From contig NZ_CP195158.1 in NCBI RefSeq assembly GCF_051200825.1, forward strand, positions 310,001 through 374,000: 64,000 bases of DNA, read 5' to 3'. Origin of the DNA: Formosa sp030427735. Its GTDB lineage: Bacteria; Bacteroidota; Bacteroidia; Flavobacteriales; Flavobacteriaceae. The notes below the pieces were generated by a model. The model made no database searches. It had not been told where the DNA came from and saw nothing but the letters and a program-made list of their open reading frames with translations. Both the position numbers and the translations under genes were made by a program. This document shows positions 25,902 through 34,665 of the stretch, piece by piece (within the stretch, counting starts at the first letter, position 1; each line of letters starts with the position of its first letter).

Positions 25902-28451
25902 ATGAAGAACATTACTCAAAACGTATTCTTTGCATTAATTATGGTGTGTAGTACCATAACTTTTGCTCAAAGTATTGTTACAGGAACAACACTAGATCCT
26001 GAATCCAACATGCCGCTTCCAGGGGTAAATGTTGTAGAAAAGGGAACTACAAATGGTGTTTCTACAGATTTCGATGGTAAGTTTACCTTACAAACTAAAA
26101 CAGCCGATGCTGTAATTGTAATCTCTTACATTGGGTATTTATCCAAAGAAATTACTATTTCTGGCGATACAGATTTAGGACAAATCATTTTACAACCAAG
26201 CGAATTTGGTTTAGATGAAGTTCAAATTATCGCCTCTGTTGCTGTAGACAGAAAAACTCCAGTAGCTGTTTCTACGGTTCGTGCCGACGAAATTGAGTTA
26301 AAATTAGGAACTCAAGAATTTCCTGAAGTATTAAAATCTACACCTGGGGTTTACGCAACTAAATCTGGAGGTGGATTTGGTGACGGTCGTATTAACTTAA
26401 GAGGATTCGAGTCAGACAACGTTGCCGTTTTAATTAATGGTGTGCCAGTAAACGATATGGAAAACGGTCGTGTATACTGGAGTAACTGGGCTGGTTTAAG
26501 CGATGTTACCAGCTCTATGCAGGTACAACGTGGTTTAGGTGCTGCAAAAGTTGCTGTGCCATCTATTGGAGGTACTATTAACATTATCTCTAAAACTACA
26601 GATATTGAAGCTGGCGGAAGTGTAGGTGCTTCAGTAGCAAACGACGGCTATTTAAAATATGGAGCTACCTATTCTACAGGTTTAATGGAAAATGGTTTTG
26701 CTGCTACAGTATCGGCTTCTAAAACCACTGGAGATGGTTATGTAGACGGTACCGAGTTCGATGCCGTATCGTATTTCGTTAATGTTTCTAAGGAAATTGG
26801 CGACGATCATAAATTAGCATTCACAGCATTTGGTGCTAAGCAACGTCATGGTCAGAGACAAAACAGACAATTAATTTCTACTTATAGAGCAAGCGAGCGT
26901 GGTAAGCGTTTTAATGCCGATTGGGGATATAAAAACGGACAAGTAACGCATCAAGAAGATAACTTTTACCACAAACCTCAAATCTCTTTAAACCATTATT
27001 GGGATATATCAGACAATACTAAATTATCTACAGCGGTATACGCGTCCTTCGGTTCTGGAGGAGGTGGTGGTTACCACGGTGCAAATAAATTTGGTTTAGG
27101 CGAAAATGGCGTAAGCGAATATAGAGATGGGTTATATGGCCCTATAGATTTCGATAAAATTGTAGACGAAAATGAAGCACGTGGAGCTAACGGTTCTGAA
27201 ACTATTTTAAGAGCGTCTCGTAACGACCATAACTGGTATGGCTTATTATCTACTTTACATACCGAGTTATCAGAAAACTTAGTACTTATTGGTGGTATCG
27301 ATTTAAGAAACTATAAAGGTATTCACTTTACAGAGTTAACTGATTTATTAGGTGGACGTTATTACGCCGATGATGCAGATGTAAACAATCCTAACGGAAC
27401 TTATCAAGTAGGCGATAAATATTCGTATTATAATGATGGTTTAGTAGGTTGGTTAGGTGCATTTGGCCAAATAGAGTATTCGTTAGATGCCCTTTCTGTT
27501 TTTGCCAATGTTGCTGCTTCAAACACATCGTATAAGCGTATAGATTATTTTAATTATTTAGATAGCGATCCAGAACAAAAAACAGATTGGTATAACTTCT
27601 TTGGTTACAGTGCCAAAGGGGGAGCTAACTTCAATATTACAGATAATCACAATGTGTTTGCTAACATTGGTTATTTCGAGAAAGCACCAGGTTTTGATGC
27701 TGTATTCTTAAACTTCGATAACTCGCATATTAATGCCGATGCCGAAAATCAGAAGATATTTAGTGTAGAAGTTGGTTATGGTTTCCGTTCAGAAAAATTT
27801 TCAGCTAACGTTAACCTTTACAGAACCCAATGGAAAGACAGAACCGAAACTTATAACTTCCAACAACCAGACGGTACAAACTCTACAGCAAATATTTTAG
27901 GGGTAAATGCTTTACACCAAGGTATAGAATTAGATTTTGTATACAGACCAGTAGAAACGTTAAAGCTTACCGGTATGGCGTCTTTTGGCGATTGGAGATG
28001 GGATAACAATGTATTAGGTGTAGAAATCTACGATCAAGACCAAGAGTTAATAGAAACTGTAGATTTATATATTGAAGACTTGCATGTTGGTGATGCAGCA
28101 CAAACAACATTAGCCTTAGGTTTAGATTACGAAATTATGGCAAGAACCAATATTTTATTAGATTACAACTATTACGATAGATTGTATGCCGATTTCGATC
28201 CTAGCGACAGAGGTACAGAAGGTGCTCCAGACGCATGGGAATTACCTGCTTACGGTTTATTTGATGCGGCCATCAGACATAAATTCGATTTTGGCCCTTT
28301 TGAAGCAGAATTAACAGGACGTATGAATAACGTATTTAATACAGAATACGTAGCAGAAGCTTTAGACGGAACAGGTTCTGTGTCTTCAACAGCTTTAGTG
28401 TATTATGGTTTTGGTAGAACTTTTAGTATTGGTGCCAAGCTTAACTTTTAA
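25902..28451 (+). CDS. TonB-dependent receptor with carboxypeptidase-regulatory-like N-terminal domain
   Basis: This 849-residue outer-membrane transporter has a signal peptide (ending ITFAQS), a CarboxypepD_reg-like domain at about residues 25-105 (GTTNGVSTDFDGKFTL), a plug domain (VLKSTPGVYATKSGGG, NLRGFESDNVAVLINGVPVND, GGTINIISKT) and a beta-barrel ending in FSIGAKLNF with the usual C-terminal Phe. The receptor lacks a SusC-length barrel (~1000 residues) and is not followed by a SusD gene; instead a lipoprotein gene starts 11 bases downstream and is probably its surface partner. No motif reveals the substrate. Aromatic and acidic loop residues are common. Confidence 0.92.
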   Translation: MKNITQNVFFALIMVCSTITFAQSIVTGTTLDPESNMPLPGVNVVEKGTTNGVSTDFDGKFTLQTKTADAVIVISYIGYLSKEITISGDTDLGQIILQPSEFGLDEVQIIASVAVDRKTPVAVSTVRADEIELKLGTQEFPEVLKSTPGVYATKSGGGFGDGRINLRGFESDNVAVLINGVPVNDMENGRVYWSNWAGLSDVTSSMQVQRGLGAAKVAVPSIGGTINIISKTTDIEAGGSVGASVANDGYLKYGATYSTGLMENGFAATVSASKTTGDGYVDGTEFDAVSYFVNVSKEIGDDHKLAFTAFGAKQRHGQRQNRQLISTYRASERGKRFNADWGYKNGQVTHQEDNFYHKPQISLNHYWDISDNTKLSTAVYASFGSGGGGGYHGANKFGLGENGVSEYRDGLYGPIDFDKIVDENEARGANGSETILRASRNDHNWYGLLSTLHTELSENLVLIGGIDLRNYKGIHFTELTDLLGGRYYADDADVNNPNGTYQVGDKYSYYNDGLVGWLGAFGQIEYSLDALSVFANVAASNTSYKRIDYFNYLDSDPEQKTDWYNFFGYSAKGGANFNITDNHNVFANIGYFEKAPGFDAVFLNFDNSHINADAENQKIFSVEVGYGFRSEKFSANVNLYRTQWKDRTETYNFQQPDGTNSTANILGVNALHQGIELDFVYRPVETLKLTGMASFGDWRWDNNVLGVEIYDQDQELIETVDLYIEDLHVGDAAQTTLALGLDYEIMARTNILLDYNYYDRLYADFDPSDRGTEGAPDAWELPAYGLFDAAIRHKFDFGPFEAELTGRMNNVFNTEYVAEALDGTGSVSSTALVYYGFGRTFSIGAKLNF

Positions 28452-28462
28452 AAAATTGTAAG

Positions 28463-30145
28463 ATGAAAAAACTAGCATTTTTATTAATGACCATAGGTGC
28501 AATTGTAACAAGTTGCGACCCTATGCAAGATATTTACGACGAACAGGATAGTGTAGCTAAGCCTATTGTTGGTAACGACCAATATACCTTAACCGACGAC
28601 GATTACGAGACTCTAGATTTAGAAAGTAATATGTTCGCGTCTGAAGATCAGGCTAAAGAATTATTACCAGATTTTATCGCAGACATGTACCCATATTGGG
28701 GGCAAGGTTCTTCGGTTTTAGTAGATTATAATTTAGCACCAGCAGGTATAGATGGTGTAGGCGAATTAATGTCTGCAAGTAACTATACCTTATCTAAAGA
28801 CGATTATGCAGCTTCTGGAAGCGAAGGGGCAGGATTTTATCCTAACGAAGATCCTACAGATTATTTACCAGGAATTTTAGCAGAGCAATATCCAGATGCA
28901 GTAGCAGGTCAAGTTGCTTTATTACAATATAAGCAATATACAGAAATGCCAGAAGTAGGTGTGTCTAATTTAGTAGATGCCGACTTTAAAACTGCACAAA
29001 CGTTATTAGATTGGACAGCAGTATCTGTAACAGGCGACCAAGTATGGGAAGGTACGCAGTACGGAGCAACTATGAATGGTTACGACGGAAGTGCTAATGT
29101 AAATGAAGATTGGTTAATTTCTCCAGAAATTGATTTAGCTGGACAAACAGATCCGTTATTTCAAGTTACTCAAATCTTAAACTATGCTAACGATACAAGC
29201 TGGTACACCATTTTAATTTCGAAAGATTACGATGGAGAAAATGTTAGTGCAGCTACTTGGGATACTATAGAGGTTAGCCCAGCTCCAGAAGGAAATAGCT
29301 GGTCTGCAGTAACTTCAGACGACTTTAATTTAGAAGCTTACGAAGGCGAAACCATTCACGTGGCCTTCAAATACGAGTCTGATGCTACAAGTGCAGCAAC
29401 TTGGGAAATTGAGCAAGTTTTAATTAAAGTAATTGGAGTAGAAGGTATGACAGTAGATTTATCTAGCTATTACCAGCTTAATGAAGAAGGCGCTTGGGAA
29501 ATGATAGATAATGCATACTATTTAAGTTCTGCAGATTACGATTCTATGGGTACAGCTTCAGGTTTACCTGGACGTTACGATAACTTTAGTAGCACAGCGT
29601 TACCAGAAAATTATTTGCCAAGATTCTTAGCTAATAAATATCCTTATGCTCAAGAAGAAGAGGAGATAGCTGTAACTTATAAGTATTACAATGGCTCTGC
29701 AACAGTTGTAGAAGGTAATATTTACACATTTATAAATGGTGTTTGGGTAGGTTATCAAGCTTCGTTACAGTTTGGTTACGATAACGGAACTTGGGTGCCA
29801 GACAATACTATTAAGTATGCTTTAGTACGTAGCGATTACGATTATATGGCAGCTCAATTAGAGAGTGAGCCAGGGTACGAAGCTGCTGCATCAAGTATGG
29901 GTAATTACGGTAACTTAGACAGAAGAGAAGGTAATTCTGCTTACTGGAGCGACGATACTACTCAAAATAATGCAGGTATTACAGATATGATCCAGACAGC
30001 TATGGCTATTTTGTTAACTCAAAAAGATCCAGGTGCTGCAGAAGGTCAAAAGTACTTATTAACATACGATATTTACAATGGTACAAATACTACCGAAAAT
30101 ATTTCTATGATAAAAACAGACGGTGTTTGGGTAAGAAATAACTAA
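28463..30145 (+). CDS. Surface lipoprotein with choice-of-anchor J domain and four internal repeats
   Basis: The lipobox VTSC gives an acylated C18. A beta-sandwich of the choice-of-anchor J/cleaved-adhesin type occupies about residues 158-335 (NEDWLISPEIDL, EGETIHVAFKYES). Around it I see four copies of a degenerate unit of the form Y-x-L-x3-D-Y ... L-P-x-F/I-L/I-A ... Y-P ... V-x-Y-x-Y: roughly residues 40-91, 107-160, 361-422 and 461-545, two on each side. The protein is very acidic and poor in Cys. Starting 11 bases after the TonB receptor gene and followed by a terminator, it is probably the substrate-binding partner of that receptor. Ligand unknown. Confidence 0.75.
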   Translation: MKKLAFLLMTIGAIVTSCDPMQDIYDEQDSVAKPIVGNDQYTLTDDDYETLDLESNMFASEDQAKELLPDFIADMYPYWGQGSSVLVDYNLAPAGIDGVGELMSASNYTLSKDDYAASGSEGAGFYPNEDPTDYLPGILAEQYPDAVAGQVALLQYKQYTEMPEVGVSNLVDADFKTAQTLLDWTAVSVTGDQVWEGTQYGATMNGYDGSANVNEDWLISPEIDLAGQTDPLFQVTQILNYANDTSWYTILISKDYDGENVSAATWDTIEVSPAPEGNSWSAVTSDDFNLEAYEGETIHVAFKYESDATSAATWEIEQVLIKVIGVEGMTVDLSSYYQLNEEGAWEMIDNAYYLSSADYDSMGTASGLPGRYDNFSSTALPENYLPRFLANKYPYAQEEEEIAVTYKYYNGSATVVEGNIYTFINGVWVGYQASLQFGYDNGTWVPDNTIKYALVRSDYDYMAAQLESEPGYEAAASSMGNYGNLDRREGNSAYWSDDTTQNNAGITDMIQTAMAILLTQKDPGAAEGQKYLLTYDIYNGTNTTENISMIKTDGVWVRNN

Positions 30146-30167
30146 TTTTATCCTTAGCCTTAAATTT

Positions 30168-30197
30168 AAAAACCATGTAGAAATACATGGTTTTTTT
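30168..30197 (+). terminator. Intrinsic terminator after the first TonB receptor/lipoprotein pair
   Basis: A 12-bp stem (30168-30179 with 30184-30195) is closed by a GAAA tetraloop and followed by T residues, 22 bases after the stop codon. Confidence 0.9.
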
Positions 30198-30213
30198 ATG
30201 CGTTTTAAATGCT

Positions 30214-30221
30214 TACATTTG
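30214..30221 (+). promoter_or_regulatory. Minus-7 promoter element for the small membrane protein gene
   Basis: TACATTTG matches TAnnTTTG exactly, 22 bases before the ATG at 30244 and directly after the preceding terminator. Confidence 0.5.
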
Positions 30222-30243
30222 TTAAAACTTAAATAAAACAACA

Positions 30244-30684
30244 ATGTATAATACCATTTTAAATTTACACTCGTATTGGGCGTTTATTGTGCTTATCGTT
30301 TTAATTATAGCCACTGTAAATGCATTAATAAAATCTTCTGGTAATAAAGAGTATGGGCCTAAAGATTTTAGATTGGCTTTGTTTACACTTATTGTGTCTC
30401 ATATTCAATTGTTAATTGGTTTAATATTATATGTTGTGTCGCCTAGATTGGCTATGTTTAGCGAATTAGGTATGGGTGGCGTTATGAAAGATGCCGTAAA
30501 TAGATTGTATTTAGTAGAACATCCGTTTGTAAATATTATAGCTATTGTATTAATTACTATAGGCTATTCTAAACATAAAAAGAAATTAACTTCTAAGAGT
30601 AAATTTAAAATGATAGCCATTTTTTATACACTTGGTTTAATTTTATTATTATCGCGCATACCTTGGAGTATGTGGTTGGGGTAA
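30244..30684 (+). CDS. Four-helix integral membrane protein, function unknown
   Basis: The 146 residues form four hydrophobic segments (around 13-30, 47-66, 94-112 and 123-142) with short basic loops (KHKKKLTSKSKFK). Conserved-looking features are LHSYWAFIVL in helix 1, SHIQLLIGLILY in helix 2 and the internal EHPF histidine before helix 3. Flavobacterial homologues are often labelled cytochrome b-like, and the His residues in helices would allow heme binding, but I see no proof. It stands alone between two terminators. Confidence 0.65.
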   Translation: MYNTILNLHSYWAFIVLIVLIIATVNALIKSSGNKEYGPKDFRLALFTLIVSHIQLLIGLILYVVSPRLAMFSELGMGGVMKDAVNRLYLVEHPFVNIIAIVLITIGYSKHKKKLTSKSKFKMIAIFYTLGLILLLSRIPWSMWLG

Positions 30685-30701
30685 TCCTATAAAAACATAA
30701 G

Positions 30702-30728
30702 AAAGCGACAATTTAGTCGCTTTTTTTT
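30702..30728. terminator. Bidirectional terminator between the membrane protein and the EEP gene
   Basis: Arms AAAGCGAC (30702-30709) and GTCGCTTT (30716-30723) flank a 6-nt loop, with a T run to the right and A residues to the left. The stop codon of the minus-strand EEP gene (30713-30715) lies in the loop. Confidence 0.8.
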
Positions 30729-31783
30729 ATGGTAGTTATTTCTTTAATTAAGTAAATATATACAGGAAAGTGATCGCTGTAACCACCGGTAAAGCCTTGG
30801 TTGCTAAAACTTCTAAAAGGGTAGCCTTTATAACTGCCTGTAGAAGTAATTAAGTAATCTGGATTAAAGATACCTGCTTTGTAAAATCTAAACGAAGTAT
30901 AATCGTTATTTAGCAGGGGGTGGCTCATTAAAATTTGATCGAATAAACTCCATTTATCTCTATAAGCCGTAGTGCCCAAACCTTTGTTGTAAAGCTTTTC
31001 CATAGGATTATAGATTCCTTTTAAGGCTGTTTCTTTCAATCTGTTTTCGGTATGTAATACGGTTTTAAGACTGTCGTCTGTAGGGTTGTCGTTAAGGTCT
31101 CCCATAATTATAATTTTAGCGTAGGGATTTTCATTTTGTAACGAATCTATAAGATGTTTGTTTAATTGTGCAGCACGCAAACGCTTAAAATTACTGGCGG
31201 TTTCTCCACCACGTCTGGAAGGCCAGTGGTTTACAATAATATGAATTAAATCATCTTCTAAAAATCCGCTTACTAAAAGTGCATCTCGTGTGTAAATGCG
31301 TTTTCCAGAATCTGTATCGTAAAGCAAAAGCGGAATATTTTTATAATGTTGAGGTCTAAATACATCTTTATCATACAGTAAAGCGACATCAATGCCTCTG
31401 GCATCGGGAGAGTCAAAATGAATAATGCCATAATGTTGTTGCGTCAAGGGTTCTGTATTAATAATCTGTTCCAGAACTTTGCGGTTTTCTATTTCGCAAA
31501 CACCTATAATTGCAGGAGGTTTGTGTGTGGTTTCTAATCCAATATCGTTAATAACACGAGCCATGTTTTCAATTTTTTTTTGGTATACAGTATCTCGGTG
31601 ATGAGAAATTTCCATTATCGGACTCGATTCATCAAATTTTAGTGGATCATCTTCAGTATCAAAAGTATTTTCGAGATTATAAAAGGCAATAGTATGTACT
31701 TTAAAATGGCGTTGTTGTGCTTTTACTTCGGCATGGAATACATATAAAATAAAAAACTGTAAAAGGATAAAACGACTTTTCAT
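30713..31783 (-). CDS. Secreted endonuclease/exonuclease/phosphatase (EEP) family protein
   Basis: A signal peptide (ending AEVKAQ) precedes a DNase I/exonuclease III-like domain. Catalytic and metal-binding motifs are all visible: FYNLENTFD (first Asn), IGVCEIENR (metal Glu), DVALLYD, VNHWPSRRGG (catalytic His), MGDLNDNP (Asp and Asn) and the terminal SDHFPVY (Asp-His pair). The 356 residues are complete. It is likely a secreted nuclease or phosphodiesterase/phosphatase. It is transcribed divergently from a TonB receptor gene and has a cytoplasmic-looking paralogue at 36077-37009; both share the ending GGYSDHFPVY. Confidence 0.87.
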   Translation of the reverse strand: MKSRFILLQFFILYVFHAEVKAQQRHFKVHTIAFYNLENTFDTEDDPLKFDESSPIMEISHHRDTVYQKKIENMARVINDIGLETTHKPPAIIGVCEIENRKVLEQIINTEPLTQQHYGIIHFDSPDARGIDVALLYDKDVFRPQHYKNIPLLLYDTDSGKRIYTRDALLVSGFLEDDLIHIIVNHWPSRRGGETASNFKRLRAAQLNKHLIDSLQNENPYAKIIIMGDLNDNPTDDSLKTVLHTENRLKETALKGIYNPMEKLYNKGLGTTAYRDKWSLFDQILMSHPLLNNDYTSFRFYKAGIFNPDYLITSTGSYKGYPFRSFSNQGFTGGYSDHFPVYIYLIKEITTIKKSD

Positions 31784-31880
31784 AGGTGTAAATTGAATTT
31801 AAATATACACGATTATTAATTAAAAATAGTATATTAGTTAATCCTAACTAATTGATAGCTAGAATTTAAGTGTGTTTGCA

Positions 31881-34643
31881 ATGAAGAAAACCATTCTGGC
31901 TAGTTTATTTTTATGTTACTATTCCTATAATCTGTTTGGGCAGCAATCTGGTATATTTGGCAGTGTAAAAGATGCTTTAAATATGGAAGCATTACCCGAT
32001 GTAGAAGTTGTTATTGAAGGAGCTCCTTTAACCACCAAAACCAATGCCTTAGGAGAATTTGGTTTTACCGAAGCCTTACCGCTAGGGCAACAAATTTTAA
32101 AAGTTTCCAAACTGGGGTATATCACCAAACGATACCCGATAATAGTTGAGCAAAACAGCCCTGTTAATATTCAAGATATTTTTATGGAGGTAGATCCTTC
32201 ATTTAATTCCGAATTGTTTACCATAGTGCTTAGTGACGATGAGCTTAATGACGATACCAGCTCTGCCGATAATATTTCTGGGTTACTGCGAGCCTCTCAA
32301 GATGTCTTTCAAAGAACGGCAGCTTTCGAATTTGGTTCGTCATTTTTTAAAATTCGGGGTTTAGATGCGAAACACGGCGATGTACTTATAAATGGTGTTA
32401 AAATGAATGGCATGCATAATGGGCGCCCGCAATGGAGTAATTGGGGTGGAATTAACGACGTATTGAGAAATCAAGAGTTTAATTACGGGTTATCGGCTTC
32501 AAATTATAGTTTCGGGAATGTTCTTGGTGTTACCAACACAAGCACACAGGCCTCTATGTACAGACAGGGCGGCCGAATTACTTATAGTGCGTCTAACCGC
32601 ACTTACAGTAATAGGTTGTTAGCGAGCTATGCTTCGGGGATGTCTGCAAAAGGTTGGGCTTATGCCGTGGCGTTGGGAAGACGTTGGGGTAACGAAGGCT
32701 ATCAAGATGCAACGATATACGATGCTAATTCATTTTTCTTGTCGGTCGAAAAACAATTAACTACTAGACACAGTCTCAATTTTACAGGATTTTACACCCC
32801 TAACAAACGCGGAAAATCGTCGCCCAACACTCAAGAAGTTTTCGATTTAAAGGATATAAAATATAACGAATATTGGGGATATCAAGAGGGGGAAAAACGA
32901 AATTCCAGAATAAAGTATGTAGCAGAGCCTATTGTTATGCTGTCTCATTATTGGGCGATGTCTTCAAAAACAAAATTGCAAACCAATCTGAGTTATAAAT
33001 TTGGTAAACTAACCAATAGTCGGTTAGATTACCCAGGTGGTGCTAACCCCAGTCCGTCATATTACCAAAAACTGCCGAGTTATTTTTTGGCCGATACCAA
33101 CGGGCCAGATTATGGCAATGCCTATTTAGCGGAACAAGAATTTATTGCTGATGGACAAATAGATTGGAATCGTATTTACGATGCTAACATTACAAATACC
33201 GAAGCTGGATTAGAAGCAGCTTATGTGTTGTACGACGACCGTACAGACGACCAACAATTTACGGCGAATACGATTTATAGTTCGCAAATTGAAGACAATA
33301 TCTTGCTACAAGGAGCATTAAATTACACACATTTAACGTCTCATAATTATGGGCAACTTAGCGATTTGTTAGGCGGAATATATTATTTAAATGTCGATGC
33401 TTTTGACGGTTGGCAATATAATATGCTAAACCCAGATGAACAGGTTGGCAATGGCGGAAAAATAAAGTACAATTATAAGCTTTATGCTAATAATCTTTCT
33501 GCTTTTGCTCAAATTCAACTTAAACAAAAAGTGATAGACTATTTTTTGTCTATACATGCTTCAATTACTAATTATCAGCGGGAAGGTCTGTTTATGCACG
33601 AAGCGTTCCAAAATAATTCTTTAGGTAAAAGCAATCAGGTGGAATTTTCAGGATTAGGGGCTAAAGGCGGATTTACATATAAATGGTCTGCAAAACATAT
33701 TATAGAATTACATGCAGGGTGGTTGGCTTCGGCGCCCGAGCTTCAAAATACATTTTCGAACCCAAGAGAAAACAATGCCATTGTTAATAATATTTCCGAA
33801 GAAAAAATAACCGCTTTAGATGTCAGTTATATTTTTCGTTCAACCATAGTCAACTCCAAATTAACTGCTTTTTATATTAATAAAAAAGACGCGAACGATA
33901 TCGGGTTTTATTACGCCGATGGTTTAACTTCGGCTGGCGTAGCTTTTAACGAAACCTCGGCCTTTGTTCAGGAAATTTTACAAGCGGTAAACACCTTGCA
34001 CTATGGATTGGAATTTGGTGTAGAAGCTCAGGTAACAACAGCAATTAAGCTTAAAGCAGCGGGATCTGTTGGGCAATATATTTACAATAACAACCCGAAT
34101 TTATACCTCACGTCGTCGAGTTTTATCACAGAAAATGGTGCGATAAATTTCGGTGACTCTCAACTTAAAAATTATAGATTGGCCAACGGGCCTCAGCAGG
34201 CCTTATCGTTGGGTTTCGAATATCGCGATCCCGATTATTGGTGGTTTGGCGCTACGGTTAATTATTTTAACGACGTGTATGTAGATGTCAGCCCATTAAC
34301 ACGGACATCTAATTTTTATTTAGATGATGACGGACTCCCTTTTAACGATTACGATGAAACTGTGGCAACGCAACTTTTAAAGCAAGAACGCTTTAACGAT
34401 TATTATACGGTGAATTTGGTGGGTGGCAAATCTTGGAAACTCAAACAGTATTATTTAGGAATCTTTTTAAGTGTAAACAACCTTTTAAATGCAGAGTATA
34501 AAACAGGCGGATTCGAACAGGGGCGTAATGCAAATTATGAAGAATTAAAAACAGATTTCGAAAATCCGAAACGTGTATTTGGACCAAAATATTGGTATGG
34601 GAGAGGGACAACATACTTTGCAAATGTGAATGTTAGATTTTAA
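31881..34643 (+). CDS. TonB-dependent receptor of the EEP/DUF5689 locus
   Basis: I place the start at the ATG 31881, which yields a normal signal peptide (KKTILASLFLCYYSYNLFGQ); the frame is open to a GTG at 31872. A carboxypeptidase-regulatory-like domain (about residues 22-95) precedes the plug (FFKIRGLDAKHGDVLINGVKMNG) and a barrel ending YFANVNVRF. At ~920 residues it is mid-sized for this superfamily. The downstream DUF5689 lipoprotein gene begins 22 bases after its stop, and nuclease-fold genes flank the pair, so nucleic acid or another phosphoester polymer is a reasonable cargo. The plug lacks the usual GGTINI-like strand, reading GNVLGVTNTS there. Confidence 0.9.
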   Translation: MKKTILASLFLCYYSYNLFGQQSGIFGSVKDALNMEALPDVEVVIEGAPLTTKTNALGEFGFTEALPLGQQILKVSKLGYITKRYPIIVEQNSPVNIQDIFMEVDPSFNSELFTIVLSDDELNDDTSSADNISGLLRASQDVFQRTAAFEFGSSFFKIRGLDAKHGDVLINGVKMNGMHNGRPQWSNWGGINDVLRNQEFNYGLSASNYSFGNVLGVTNTSTQASMYRQGGRITYSASNRTYSNRLLASYASGMSAKGWAYAVALGRRWGNEGYQDATIYDANSFFLSVEKQLTTRHSLNFTGFYTPNKRGKSSPNTQEVFDLKDIKYNEYWGYQEGEKRNSRIKYVAEPIVMLSHYWAMSSKTKLQTNLSYKFGKLTNSRLDYPGGANPSPSYYQKLPSYFLADTNGPDYGNAYLAEQEFIADGQIDWNRIYDANITNTEAGLEAAYVLYDDRTDDQQFTANTIYSSQIEDNILLQGALNYTHLTSHNYGQLSDLLGGIYYLNVDAFDGWQYNMLNPDEQVGNGGKIKYNYKLYANNLSAFAQIQLKQKVIDYFLSIHASITNYQREGLFMHEAFQNNSLGKSNQVEFSGLGAKGGFTYKWSAKHIIELHAGWLASAPELQNTFSNPRENNAIVNNISEEKITALDVSYIFRSTIVNSKLTAFYINKKDANDIGFYYADGLTSAGVAFNETSAFVQEILQAVNTLHYGLEFGVEAQVTTAIKLKAAGSVGQYIYNNNPNLYLTSSSFITENGAINFGDSQLKNYRLANGPQQALSLGFEYRDPDYWWFGATVNYFNDVYVDVSPLTRTSNFYLDDDGLPFNDYDETVATQLLKQERFNDYYTVNLVGGKSWKLKQYYLGIFLSVNNLLNAEYKTGGFEQGRNANYEELKTDFENPKRVFGPKYWYGRGTTYFANVNVRF

Positions 34644-34665
34644 TGAAGATAATTTTTTGAAGCAG

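Noticed and set aside
25902..30145. A SusC/SusD polysaccharide-utilisation pair
   Set aside because: The lipoprotein lacks SusD tetratricopeptide signatures, the receptor is shorter than SusC, and no glycoside hydrolase gene is near.
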